A stretch of DNA of 54,622 bases, taken from the NCBI GenBank assembly GCA_963516675.1, contig CAUQBH010000014.1, forward strand, positions 1 through 54,622, written 5' to 3'. A program made the position numbers and the translations under genes. Positions 16,334-24,314 of the stretch are shown here, one piece after another. Source of the DNA: JABCPE02 sp963516675. Its GTDB lineage: Bacteria; Bacteroidota; Bacteroidia; Flavobacteriales; Weeksellaceae. Every line of letters begins with the position of its first letter. Position 1 is the stretch's first letter. Under the pieces are notes generated by a model, which searched no databases, had not been told where the DNA came from, and saw nothing but the letters and a program-made list of their open reading frames with translations.

Positions 16334-17278
16334 TCAAACGATTATCTTATTATCTATGAATTGGTTTTGGAAAGATACTTTGCTGATTTTCTTATCTTTA
16401 TCAAAATAAAAATCTATCCTTCCCAGCAGAATCCCTGCCCAACCTACTTGGTTCACCAGAACATTCACGCCCTTGCTGTTTTTAAGGACATTCGGTTCTG
16501 TCAAAAAAGTGTGCGTGTGCCCTCCTAAAATAATGTCTATTCCGTGAGTCTGAGCCGCCAGCTTTCTATCAGAAACCAAATCTTCTGACTGTCCGTAATC
16601 ATATCCCAAATGCGAAAGACAAACAACCAAATCACATTTTTTGGTATTCCTAAGGAAATTTGCATATTTCTGCGCCGTCGCAACAGGGTCAAGGTATTTA
16701 GTTTCGCCGTAATATTTTTTCCCGACAAGCCCTTCCAATTTCACTCCCAGACCAAACACACCTACTTTAATATTTCCTTTTCTAAAAATCTTATACGGCT
16801 GTGTTTTTCCCTTTAAAATCGTGTCCGAAAAATCATAATTAGAACAAATGAAAGGAAATTTAGCATTCGGTAAAACCTTTAAAAATCCCTCCAAACCATT
16901 GTCAAAATCATGATTTCCCATAGTAGCCGCATCATATTTCATCATGGACATGAGCTTAAACTCCAGCTCGCCGCCAAACATATTAAAATAAGGCGTTCCT
17001 TGGAAAATATCGCCACTATCGAACAAAAGTACATTTTTTTCCACGCCTCTAATCTGCTCTATCAAAGTGGCTCTCCTCGCAAATCCCCCTTGATTAGGAT
17101 ATCTGCTGTGTCCTTCCTCGAAAGGCTCTATCCTGCTGTGCTGGTCGTTGGTATGAAGAATGGTGATTTTTTCAGGCGTATCTTTCGAATCAAATGTCTT
17201 TGCTGACAAAACATTTGGCGTAAGTGTCGTTGCCAAAGCTCCTCCACCCAGTATTTTCAAAAATTCTTTTCTATTCAT
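16334..17278 (-). CDS. Exported metallophosphatase (5'-nucleotidase catalytic half)
   Basis: A 314-residue calcineurin-like phosphoesterase of the UshA type, with the metal ligands in order: Asp/His in LHTNDQHSRIEP, Asp in FDSGDIFQGTPYF, Asn-His in TMGNHDFDNG, His in CLSHLGYD and His-His in LGGHTHTFL. It hydrolyses nucleotides or related phosphate esters in the periplasm. The N-terminus (NRKEFLKILGGGALATTLTP) resembles a Tat signal but with Arg-Lys in place of the twin Arg. The usual UshA C-terminal substrate domain is missing and is supplied by the gene directly upstream (17291-18049), 12 bases away. Confidence 0.92.
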   Translation of the reverse strand: MNRKEFLKILGGGALATTLTPNVLSAKTFDSKDTPEKITILHTNDQHSRIEPFEEGHSRYPNQGGFARRATLIEQIRGVEKNVLLFDSGDIFQGTPYFNMFGGELEFKLMSMMKYDAATMGNHDFDNGLEGFLKVLPNAKFPFICSNYDFSDTILKGKTQPYKIFRKGNIKVGVFGLGVKLEGLVGKKYYGETKYLDPVATAQKYANFLRNTKKCDLVVCLSHLGYDYGQSEDLVSDRKLAAQTHGIDIILGGHTHTFLTEPNVLKNSKGVNVLVNQVGWAGILLGRIDFYFDKDKKISKVSFQNQFIDNKIIV

Positions 17279-17290
17279 TTTTGCTTGTCC

Positions 17291-18049
17291 TTATTGGTTA
17301 TTCCCGATAAATTGCAACCTTTGTTCCTGCTTTATTTTTATCTCTGGATTTTGTTTAAATTTCTTGATAAATAAATCCCTCAGAGTCATCTCCGTTAGTA
17401 TAAGCTGTTCTCCTTTTAGGAAAAATTTCATATAATCTCCTCCATAAGCCAGATAGTCCGATGTCGCGATGTAGTAGTACTGACCAGCTTTTGGTTTTTC
17501 ACCGTTTATCAGCCCTTGTTTTAGTTTTCCATTTTCTACCACTATCGTAAAGCCTGCCACGGGATTATTTCTTTTTTGTTTTTCGTAATAGTCAAACACG
17601 CCTTGTATGTCTTCGCCCTTCATTTTGACAATAACCAATTGATTTTCAAAAGGCATCACTTCAAAAATATTTCTCAGTAAAATATCTCCCTTGCTGATAT
17701 CATTTCGGATTCCTCCTATATTTAAAATCGCTGCATCCACCGCAGGAATGCTGTTTTTCGCGCCCCAGTCATTCGCTCCTTCCAATGCAAAATCCGCCAA
17801 AAGCTGCCCGAGCGAACTATTATCCCCCTTTCTATTAAGCTCCACCTCGGTATGGGAAATTTTCTGGTTCATTTTATTCTCTAGTTCCTTTTTATATGGT
17901 GTGATAACGGAAACCAACTCTTTTTTCTGCGCTATTTCTCCATTTATCAACTGGTTTTTCTGAGGAGAAACTTGGCTTACATTCAGCTGTGTAGTACATG
18001 ACACCACAGCCATCAAAACAGCTCCTAATAATATGCTTTTATTTTTCAT
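17291..18049 (-). CDS. Lipoprotein with 5'-nucleotidase C-terminal domain
   Basis: A 252-residue protein with a lipoprotein signal (lipobox VVSC, Cys18) followed by the 5'-nucleotidase C-terminal (substrate-binding) domain: SSLGQLLADFALEGAND, DAAILNIGGIRNDISKGDI, IFEVMPFENQLVIVKMKGEDI and YYIATSDYLAYGGDYMKFF. These match the nucleobase-stacking half of UshA. On its own it lacks the metal centre; the catalytic half is the next gene. The two likely work together in the periplasm, with this half membrane-tethered. It heads the operon with the metallophosphatase, recO and hslR. Confidence 0.9.
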   Translation of the reverse strand: MKNKSILLGAVLMAVVSCTTQLNVSQVSPQKNQLINGEIAQKKELVSVITPYKKELENKMNQKISHTEVELNRKGDNSSLGQLLADFALEGANDWGAKNSIPAVDAAILNIGGIRNDISKGDILLRNIFEVMPFENQLVIVKMKGEDIQGVFDYYEKQKRNNPVAGFTIVVENGKLKQGLINGEKPKAGQYYYIATSDYLAYGGDYMKFFLKGEQLILTEMTLRDLFIKKFKQNPEIKIKQEQRLQFIGNNQ

Positions 18050-18069
18050 TTGTTCTTAAAATACAGGCA

Positions 18070-18103
18070 CAAATATATAGATTATTTCGGGATTTTTACT
18101 CAA
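18070..18103 (-). promoter_or_regulatory. Promoter of the split-nucleotidase/recO operon
   Basis: TTG (18103-18101), 23 bases, TATATTTG (18077-18070) on the minus strand, 20 bases before the ATG at 18049. Confidence 0.6.
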
Positions 18104-18203
18104 ATATGATATTCAAAACCATAGAATGAAAAGAAGAAACAGCAAAATCCTAAATTTTACTTAAAATATCATTGCTTATTTTTATCTTTTTAAATAAAAA
18201 CCT

Positions 18204-18211
18204 TAAATTTG
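18204..18211 (+). promoter_or_regulatory. -7 element for dapA
   Basis: TAAATTTGG matches TAnnTTTG and ends 18 bases before the dapA ATG. A TTG at 18172-18174 is 29 bases upstream, longer than the usual 17-23. Confidence 0.5.
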
Positions 18212-18229
18212 GCTTCAAAATTTTAAACA

Positions 18230-19108
18230 ATGAGTAATTTAAAAGGTCTGGGAGTAGCTTTGGTTACGCCATTTAATGAGGATTTATCCATAGATTTTGA
18301 TTCTTTAACTAAATTAGTAGAATATAACATCGCCAATGGAACGGATTTCTTAGTCGTTCTGGGAACTACGGCGGAAACAGCCACGCTCTCCAAGGCTGAA
18401 CAGGCACAAGTCATAGAGCATATCGTAAAGGTTAATAACAACAGACTTCCACTGGTTTTAGGTATCGGAGGGAATAACACTTTGGCTGTTAAGGAACAGA
18501 TAGAATCTACGGATTTAAGCGACTTTGAAGGCATTCTTTCTGTTTCACCATATTATAACAAACCTAATCAAGAGGGAATTTATCAGCATTATAAAATGCT
18601 GGCTTCCACAGGGAAAAACATCATTATTTACAATGTTCCTGGACGAACAGGTCAAAATATAGATGCCACAACGACGCTGAGACTTGCCAAAGATTTCCCT
18701 AATCTTTTCATGATAAAAGAAGCTTCTCCGAATATCAGCCAATATTTTGATATTTTAAGAAAGAAACCTGCTGGTTTTTCTCTAGTTTCGGGTGATGACG
18801 AGTTCACTCTTCCTGTCACTCTGGCTGGTGGAGACGGTGTGATTTCCGTGATTGGACAGGCTTACCCTAAGCTTTTTTCAGATATGATAAAACTTGCCAA
18901 GGAAGGCAAAGTAAAAGAAGCCTATGCTATTCACAATCAACTCGTTGAACTCATAAGACTTATCTTCGCAGAAGGAAACCCATGCGGCGTAAAAACAGTT
19001 TTAGCAGAAATGGGCATTATCAAAAACCACCTGAGACTTCCTCTAATAAAAGCTTCTGAAAACCTGCAAGATAGAATAAAAGCTGAAATGAAAAATTTAC
19101 AGAATTAA
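18230..19108 (+). CDS. dapA: 4-hydroxy-tetrahydrodipicolinate synthase
   Basis: A 292-residue class I aldolase condensing pyruvate with aspartate semialdehyde, the first committed step towards diaminopimelate and lysine. The Schiff-base lysine is Lys163 (FMIKEAS), the catalytic tyrosine Tyr134 (IYNVPGRTG), and the pyruvate-binding GTTAET is at 45-50. Length and TIM-barrel pattern are normal. It is followed at 52 bases by a PAP2 phosphatase gene on the same strand, which may be cotranscribed. Confidence 0.96.
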   Translation: MSNLKGLGVALVTPFNEDLSIDFDSLTKLVEYNIANGTDFLVVLGTTAETATLSKAEQAQVIEHIVKVNNNRLPLVLGIGGNNTLAVKEQIESTDLSDFEGILSVSPYYNKPNQEGIYQHYKMLASTGKNIIIYNVPGRTGQNIDATTTLRLAKDFPNLFMIKEASPNISQYFDILRKKPAGFSLVSGDDEFTLPVTLAGGDGVISVIGQAYPKLFSDMIKLAKEGKVKEAYAIHNQLVELIRLIFAEGNPCGVKTVLAEMGIIKNHLRLPLIKASENLQDRIKAEMKNLQN

Positions 19109-19160
19109 ATCTTTTTTGAAGTTAAATTTTAATTTTAAAAACTATTAATTTTAAGAATTT

Positions 19161-19919
19161 ATGTTGTTAAAGTTTTTATTTTTCTTACCCTTATTTTTCA
19201 TTGCAAATGGCAAATGCCTTGCTCAAGAACAACAAGGGCAGGAAGTGACAGAACAGGAAATACAAGAAACACAGGAAACCCTCACCATAGAACCCAAACA
19301 AGATAGTGTAAACCTCATTGAAAGACCTAAATTCAGACCCAAGGAACTCTATATTTCTGCTGGGCTGATGGCTCTTGGGCTAATCTCCGAAGGAAAAACC
19401 AAACAGGAAGTCCACCAGTGGAGAAACAAACAGATTCCTCATTTTAGAAATAAATTTGATGATTATCTCCAGTTTGCTCCTCATGTCGCTGTCTATGGCT
19501 TTGAATTGATAGGAATGAAACCCAAAACAGACTGGAAAAACCGTATGGCTATACACGCCAAAGGACACATCATTACTCTAGGGATGGCACATCTCATGAA
19601 ACAAGTCATCAACAATAAAAGACCCAATGGAGCCCAAATGTCCTTCCCTTCTGGGCATACTGCATACGCTTTTAGCGGTGCAACTATCCTTGCCATGGAA
19701 TACAAGGACGAACACCCTTGGGTGCCTTATGCTGCCTATGGTTCAGCTGGTGTGGTGGGAATCATGAGAATAGCGAACAACAGACACTATGTGAGCGATG
19801 TCCTATTCGGGGCTGGACTGGGGATTCTCTCCATGAAACTAGCATACTGGACGCATAAATACAAATGGAACAAACCTAAAAAAGAAAAAAAAGACCCTTT
19901 CTTGGGCGTAGTTTACTAA
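19161..19919 (+). CDS. Exported PAP2-family phosphatase
   Basis: A 252-residue membrane or periplasmic phosphatase with a signal peptide (cut near GKCLAQ) and a Gln/Glu-rich spacer. The three PAP2 motifs are complete: KQVINNKRP (K-x6-RP), SFPSGHTAYAF (PSGH) and NNRHYVSDVLFGAG (x-R-x5-H/D block). Such enzymes remove phosphate from lipid phosphates such as undecaprenyl pyrophosphate or phosphatidylglycerol phosphate, or from acidic small molecules. A second, unequal PAP2 gene follows after 10 bases, so the two probably form one transcript. Confidence 0.9.
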   Translation: MLLKFLFFLPLFFIANGKCLAQEQQGQEVTEQEIQETQETLTIEPKQDSVNLIERPKFRPKELYISAGLMALGLISEGKTKQEVHQWRNKQIPHFRNKFDDYLQFAPHVAVYGFELIGMKPKTDWKNRMAIHAKGHIITLGMAHLMKQVINNKRPNGAQMSFPSGHTAYAFSGATILAMEYKDEHPWVPYAAYGSAGVVGIMRIANNRHYVSDVLFGAGLGILSMKLAYWTHKYKWNKPKKEKKDPFLGVVY

Positions 19920-19929
19920 TATTTTAATA

Positions 19930-20931
19930 ATGAAGATTACAATTTTTGCCAGTCTGTTTCTAAGTTCTTTTTTCATGGCTCAGACTAATGATAGTTTGGC
20001 TGTGGAAAAACCTTTGGACAGCATACAAACTCAGAATATAAAAATTCAGGAAGTAAAAATATCTGAAAACGAAACTTTTATCTATCAAAAGCCAAAGTTT
20101 TGGGACATTGTCAATAAAATACCCAAAAACATCGCAGGCACGGCCACAGATATCGTTTCAAAGAAATACTACCCATACGGACTTGCCGCTTTGGGAAGCA
20201 CTGCCGCTCTCATTCCTGCTGACCCTTGGGTCATTAGAGAAAGCCGAAATCTTGGCGAAACTCTCGGCATGAATGAAGCCCACACCTACCGAAAACTCGG
20301 ATTTCTGAAAATAATCCCTGCGGATGTGAACTCTGCGCTGTATTTCATCGGTAATGGAACTACGGTGATTCTCATCAGTGGAGGACTTGCAACCTATGGT
20401 TTATTTAAAAACGATTATCGGGCAATCAGCACCTCTATGCAGCTCATAGAAAGTATCGCTCTATCTGGCGTTTTTGCCCAATCTATAAAGCGTATCACGG
20501 GAAGAGAAAGCCCGTTCATCACTGCTGGGCGAAACGGATGGCACAGCCAATGGACTTTCGCACCGAGTTTTGCAGCATACCAAGGAGATACTTCTAGATA
20601 TGATGCGATGCCCTCTGGACACCTTACCACTGCAATGGCAGCCCTCACGGTACTTACGGAAAATTACCCAGACAAAAAATGGCTAAAACCTGTGGGATAC
20701 ACTCTTTTAGGGCTGATGTCTTTTGAAATGCTTCAGAGTAAAGTTCACTGGGTGTCAGACTATCCTATCGCGATTTTCCTCGGTTACCTTATCGGAAAAA
20801 ATATTGCCAAAACGAGAATCACGAAAGTGAATAACTCTCCCTTGTCTGAAAACAAGAAAAAATACGACTTGCAGCTGTCTGCTGGTTCTCTATATGGATA
20901 CCAGACCATAGGCGTGAATATCAAATTTTAA
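19930..20931 (+). CDS. Exported PAP2-family phosphatase (second copy)
   Basis: A 333-residue PAP2 protein with a signal peptide (FLSSFFMAQ). Motifs: KRITGRESPF (shorter than the canonical K-x6-RP), MPSGHLTTAMAAL, and QSKVHWVSDYPIAIFLGY, in which Lys replaces the usual Arg before the His-x3-Asp. These changes place it in the group with weakly conserved motif 1, so activity is likely but substrate unknown. It has several hydrophobic helices between about 70 and 270 and a strand-like C-terminus. It is not a simple duplicate of the preceding gene: outside the motifs the two have little in common. A strong terminator follows. Confidence 0.87.
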   Translation: MKITIFASLFLSSFFMAQTNDSLAVEKPLDSIQTQNIKIQEVKISENETFIYQKPKFWDIVNKIPKNIAGTATDIVSKKYYPYGLAALGSTAALIPADPWVIRESRNLGETLGMNEAHTYRKLGFLKIIPADVNSALYFIGNGTTVILISGGLATYGLFKNDYRAISTSMQLIESIALSGVFAQSIKRITGRESPFITAGRNGWHSQWTFAPSFAAYQGDTSRYDAMPSGHLTTAMAALTVLTENYPDKKWLKPVGYTLLGLMSFEMLQSKVHWVSDYPIAIFLGYLIGKNIAKTRITKVNNSPLSENKKKYDLQLSAGSLYGYQTIGVNIKF

Positions 20932-20953
20932 TATTTTTAGAATTAAATATAAA

Positions 20954-20982
20954 AAACATCTTACTTTTTGAGTAAGATGTTT
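20954..20982 (+). terminator. Terminator after the PAP2 pair
   Basis: An 11-bp perfect stem (AAACATCTTAC and complement) with a 7-base loop, then CGTTTTTT. It lies between convergent genes. Confidence 0.85.
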
Positions 20983-21005
20983 CGTTTTTTATTGTAAAAG
21001 ACTTT

Positions 21006-21422
21006 TTAGTATTGTTCTAAGAAGTATTTCAATAAATCTGTTGTAGTAATTACTCCTTTCAGTTCACCATTTTCTACTACTGGTAGAGAGTGGAAACTTT
21101 GTTTTGCTAAAATTTCGGTTACATCTCTCACTGTTTGGTCTGGTGACACACCTACTGGATTTTTTGCCATAACCTGCTCTATAGTGTATGCATTATAAAC
21201 TGTAGTGTCTACTTTTTCCTCATTATCCGACAATTCTGAAAAACTAATTCTCAACAAATCCGAATAACTCAAAATACCTATCAGCTGGTTTCCGCTCACA
21301 ACAGGTAAGTGTCTGATGTTATGCTCTTTGAAAAGTTTTTCTGCATCAAACAATGTGTTTTTTGTAGTAAGCTTAACTACATCCTTTGTCATAATCTGAG
21401 ATACTGGAACTCTGTGTTTCAT
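21006..21422 (-). CDS. CBS-domain protein
   Basis: A 138-residue protein consisting of a single CBS pair (Bateman module): VSQIMTKDVVKLTTKNTLFDAEKLFKEHNIRHLPVV and IEQVMAKNPVGVSPDQTVRDVTEILAKQSFHSLPVV, each ending in the typical LIGILSYSDLLR / LKGVITTTDLLKYF strand-helix. Such stand-alone modules bind AMP, ATP or related ligands and act as regulators. No catalytic domain is attached. It is a single gene between a terminator and the divergent aminotransferase operon; a weak TACCTTTA element lies about 42 bases before its ATG. Confidence 0.93.
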   Translation of the reverse strand: MKHRVPVSQIMTKDVVKLTTKNTLFDAEKLFKEHNIRHLPVVSGNQLIGILSYSDLLRISFSELSDNEEKVDTTVYNAYTIEQVMAKNPVGVSPDQTVRDVTEILAKQSFHSLPVVENGELKGVITTTDLLKYFLEQY

Positions 21423-21579
21423 AATAATTTACATTTAAGATTAAACTTCCTTTTTTTCTTTGATAAAGGTACGACTTTATATTTATGCCGAAGAATTTTT
21501 TTTAATGACATTTAACATCTTTTGCAAATTTCCTTCTATAAATAGTTTAGAAATTGTATTTTTACAAAAAATTTTGGTT

Positions 21580-22707
21580 ATGAGAAAAATCCAGATGGTT
21601 GATTTACAAAGTCAATATTTCAAAATAAAAAACGAAGTAGATAACGCGGTGCTGAATGTCTTCGAGTCGGCGGCCTTTATCAATGGCCCTGAGGTTCAGT
21701 CTTTCCAAGCTGAATTAGAAGAATATTTAGGCGTGAAAAATGTGATTCCTTGCGCAAACGGCACAGACGCTCTACAAATTGCCCTAATGGCGCTTGATTT
21801 ACAAGAAGGCGATGAAGTGATTACGGCAGATTTCACCTTTGCAGCTACGGTGGAAGTTATCCATTTATTAAAACTAAAAGCGGTTTTGGTGGATGTAGAT
21901 TATGACAATTTCACTATTGATATTGAGCAGCTTAAAAAAGCCATTACGCCTAAAACCAAGGCTATCATGCCAGTGCATCTTTTCGGGCAGTGCGCGAATA
22001 TGGAAGCTATTTTGAAAATTGCAAAAGAGCATAATCTTTTTGTAATCGAGGACAATGCACAGGCTATCGGCGCTGATTTTATTTTCTCTGATGGAACTCA
22101 GAAAAAGGCTGGAACCATAGGAACCATAGGGACTACATCGTTTTTCCCTTCTAAAAATTTAGGTTGTTATGGAGATGGTGGAGCTATTTTTACCAATGAT
22201 GATGCTTTGGCCCATAAAATGAGAGGAATCGTAAATCACGGAATGTACAAAAGATATTATCACGATGAAGTAGGTGTAAACTCTAGATTAGACAGCGTAC
22301 AGGCGGCTATTTTGAGAAGAAAACTACCTCATTTAGAAACCTATAATGAAGCCAGAAGAAAAGCTGCAAACTTCTATGATGAAGCTTTTGCTGGACATCC
22401 GCATTTACTTATCCCAAAAAGAGAGGAAAATTCCACTCATGTTTTTCATCAGTACACGCTGAGAGTTTTAAACGGAAAAAGAAACGAACTACAAGAGTTT
22501 CTTGCATCAAAGGAAATCCCTGCAATGATTTATTATCCTGTGGCGCTTAGAAAACAAAAAGCATACTTCCAAGCGAGTAATGATGCTGATTTTAAAAATA
22601 CTGACAAGCTTCTAGACCAAGTAATTTCTCTGCCAATGCACACAGAGCTGGATGAAGAGCAGCTGAAATACATTACAGAAAGCGTTCTGGAATTCATGAA
22701 TAAATAA
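21580..22707 (+). CDS. DegT/DnrJ/EryC1/StrS-family sugar aminotransferase
   Basis: A 375-residue PLP-dependent aminotransferase acting on nucleotide keto-sugars. The PLP lysine is Lys192 in TTSFFPSKNLGCYGDGG, the PLP-ring Asp is 158 (VIEDNAQAIGA), and the N-terminal MVDLQSQY and CANGTDALQIAL are hallmark segments. It resembles enzymes aminating the 3-keto position of UDP-sugars in surface-glycan pathways (WlbC/WbpE type), but the substrate cannot be fixed from sequence. The frame is open to an upstream ATG at 21460, but the family begins at MRKIQMVDLQ, so ATG 21580 is chosen. Operon with a small secreted protein and galE. Confidence 0.92.
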   Translation: MRKIQMVDLQSQYFKIKNEVDNAVLNVFESAAFINGPEVQSFQAELEEYLGVKNVIPCANGTDALQIALMALDLQEGDEVITADFTFAATVEVIHLLKLKAVLVDVDYDNFTIDIEQLKKAITPKTKAIMPVHLFGQCANMEAILKIAKEHNLFVIEDNAQAIGADFIFSDGTQKKAGTIGTIGTTSFFPSKNLGCYGDGGAIFTNDDALAHKMRGIVNHGMYKRYYHDEVGVNSRLDSVQAAILRRKLPHLETYNEARRKAANFYDEAFAGHPHLLIPKREENSTHVFHQYTLRVLNGKRNELQEFLASKEIPAMIYYPVALRKQKAYFQASNDADFKNTDKLLDQVISLPMHTELDEEQLKYITESVLEFMNK

Positions 22708-22726
22708 ATTTTTAAACACTATAATT

Positions 22727-23245
22727 ATGAGAGTATTTTTGTTTTTAATGTTATTTTTCAATTCTTTTGTATGGGCACAAGAGGAGGGTAATAAATTTTT
22801 AATCAATAATGACTATTTAGTTCAGTTTCCTGAATCCGTAAAATACATCAGAACGGATGAAAATTCAGGAGCATTTTTATTCCATGACAAACAAAATTCA
22901 AACATACAGGTTTCTGTTCGCCCTTCCCAGAATATGGAATTCTACAAGGAAGGTCTTTCTCAAAATGAATTGTTAGAGGCTTTTTATAAATGGGATTTTG
23001 ATTTTTGGAAAAGCAACACCATCAATGCTAAAGTTACCGAAATCAGCAAAAAACTATCTGAAGGCTATATTTTGTGGAGTATCGAACTTGATTATGAATC
23101 TCAAAAAATCAATCAAATCATACTTTCTGGAGTGAAGGAAAACAATGTAGTATTTATCTCCATTATCAATCCTAAAATGAAGATGAATGAAAAGAAAAAA
23201 TTCTTAATAGACTTATACAAAAAAGGAATTTCAAAACATAATTAA
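22727..23245 (+). CDS. Small exported protein of unknown function
   Basis: A 172-residue protein with a clear signal peptide (MRVFLFLMLFFNSFVWAQ). The mature part of about 154 residues has alternating strands and helices (YLVQFPESVKYIRTDENSGAFLF, ILWSIELDYESQKINQIILSG, NVVFISIINPKM) and no cysteines, so it is probably a small periplasmic or surface protein with an alpha/beta fold. No family is recognised. It lies 19 bases after the aminotransferase and 4 before galE, so it is cotranscribed with both. Confidence 0.8.
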   Translation: MRVFLFLMLFFNSFVWAQEEGNKFLINNDYLVQFPESVKYIRTDENSGAFLFHDKQNSNIQVSVRPSQNMEFYKEGLSQNELLEAFYKWDFDFWKSNTINAKVTEISKKLSEGYILWSIELDYESQKINQIILSGVKENNVVFISIINPKMKMNEKKKFLIDLYKKGISKHN

Positions 23246-23249
23246 GAGT

Positions 23250-24266
23250 ATGACAATACTAGTTACGGGCGGTCTAGGCTACATCGGTTCGCACACCGTG
23301 GTGGAGCTTTTAGAAAATGATTTTGATGTGGTTATCGTAGACAACCTCTCTAACACGGACAAAAAAATACTAGCTGGAATAGAACAAATCACTGGAAAAA
23401 CTCCAGCTTTCTATCCTTTTGATTTAAAAAACCGAAGCCAAATAGCACAAGTTCTAGATGCTCATAAAATAGACGGATGCATTCATTTTGCTGCATTCAA
23501 GGCTGTGGGAGAAAGCCAAGTAAAACCTATTGACTACTACGAAAACAATATGTTTTCTCTTATCAATCTTTTGCAGGAATTCAAAGAAAGAAATATTTCT
23601 AATTTTATTTTCAGTTCTTCCTGCACCGTTTATGGACAGGCTGACCAAATGCCAATAAACGAAGAAGCACCTATAAAGCCTGCTGAATCCGCCTATGGAC
23701 GAACCAAACAGATGGCAGAAGAAATTCTAAAAGATTTTGCAACTGCCCACCAAAAGAAAGTATCGTTATTAAGGTATTTCAATCCTATCGGTGCCCATCC
23801 TTCAGCTAAAATAGGCGAACTTCCTCTCGGAATTCCTAACAATCTCGTTCCCTATGTGACCCAAACCGCAGCAGGAATACGAGAAAAACTAAACATCTGG
23901 GGAGATGACTACCCTACTCCTGACGGCACTGCTATCCGCGACTATATCTATGTGATGGATTTAGCCAAAGCTCATGTGAAAGCCTTGCAGAAACTAGTAT
24001 CAGAAAAATCAGAAACTTTGGTTGATATTTTCAATCTGGGAACTGGGAAAGGATCTTCTGTCCTTGAAATCGTAAAGGCTTTTGAAAAAGCAAATAATCT
24101 AGAAATTCCTTACCAAATCTGTGACAGAAGAGCAGGTGACATTACCATCGCCTATGCAGATGCTTCCAAAGCCGAAAAAGAACTTGGCTGGAAGGCTGAA
24201 ACTTCGCTGGAAGAAGCACTGAGAACCACTTGGCTCTGGCAGAAAAATCTAGAACAAGAAAAATAA
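23250..24266 (+). CDS. galE: UDP-glucose 4-epimerase
   Basis: A 338-residue short-chain dehydrogenase-type epimerase interconverting UDP-glucose and UDP-galactose (or the N-acetyl forms). The NAD-binding GGLGYIGSHT is at 7-16, the catalytic SSSCTVYG follows at 122-129, and the Tyr149-x3-Lys153 pair is seen in SAYGRTKQMAEE. The C-terminal substrate part (LRYFNPIGAHPSAKIGE, NLVPYVTQTA, YPTPDGTAIRDYIYVMDLAKAH) is typical for GalE. It ends the aminotransferase operon and is followed by a terminator, consistent with a role in surface glycans. Confidence 0.95.
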   Translation: MTILVTGGLGYIGSHTVVELLENDFDVVIVDNLSNTDKKILAGIEQITGKTPAFYPFDLKNRSQIAQVLDAHKIDGCIHFAAFKAVGESQVKPIDYYENNMFSLINLLQEFKERNISNFIFSSSCTVYGQADQMPINEEAPIKPAESAYGRTKQMAEEILKDFATAHQKKVSLLRYFNPIGAHPSAKIGELPLGIPNNLVPYVTQTAAGIREKLNIWGDDYPTPDGTAIRDYIYVMDLAKAHVKALQKLVSEKSETLVDIFNLGTGKGSSVLEIVKAFEKANNLEIPYQICDRRAGDITIAYADASKAEKELGWKAETSLEEALRTTWLWQKNLEQEK

Positions 24267-24276
24267 ATTTCAATAA

Positions 24277-24307
24277 AAAAATCTCTTTCAAATTGAAAGA
24301 GATTTTT
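24277..24307 (+). terminator. Bidirectional terminator between galE and the lipoprotein operon
   Basis: A 13-bp stem (AAAAATCTCTTTC / GAAAGAGATTTTT) with a small A/T loop, A-rich before and T-rich after. It separates convergent transcription units. Confidence 0.85.
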
Positions 24308-24314
24308 ATTTTTT

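Noticed and set aside
21460..21579. N-terminal extension of the sugar aminotransferase
   Set aside because: The extra 40 residues are unlike the family, A/T-rich and lie in the promoter region between divergent genes.
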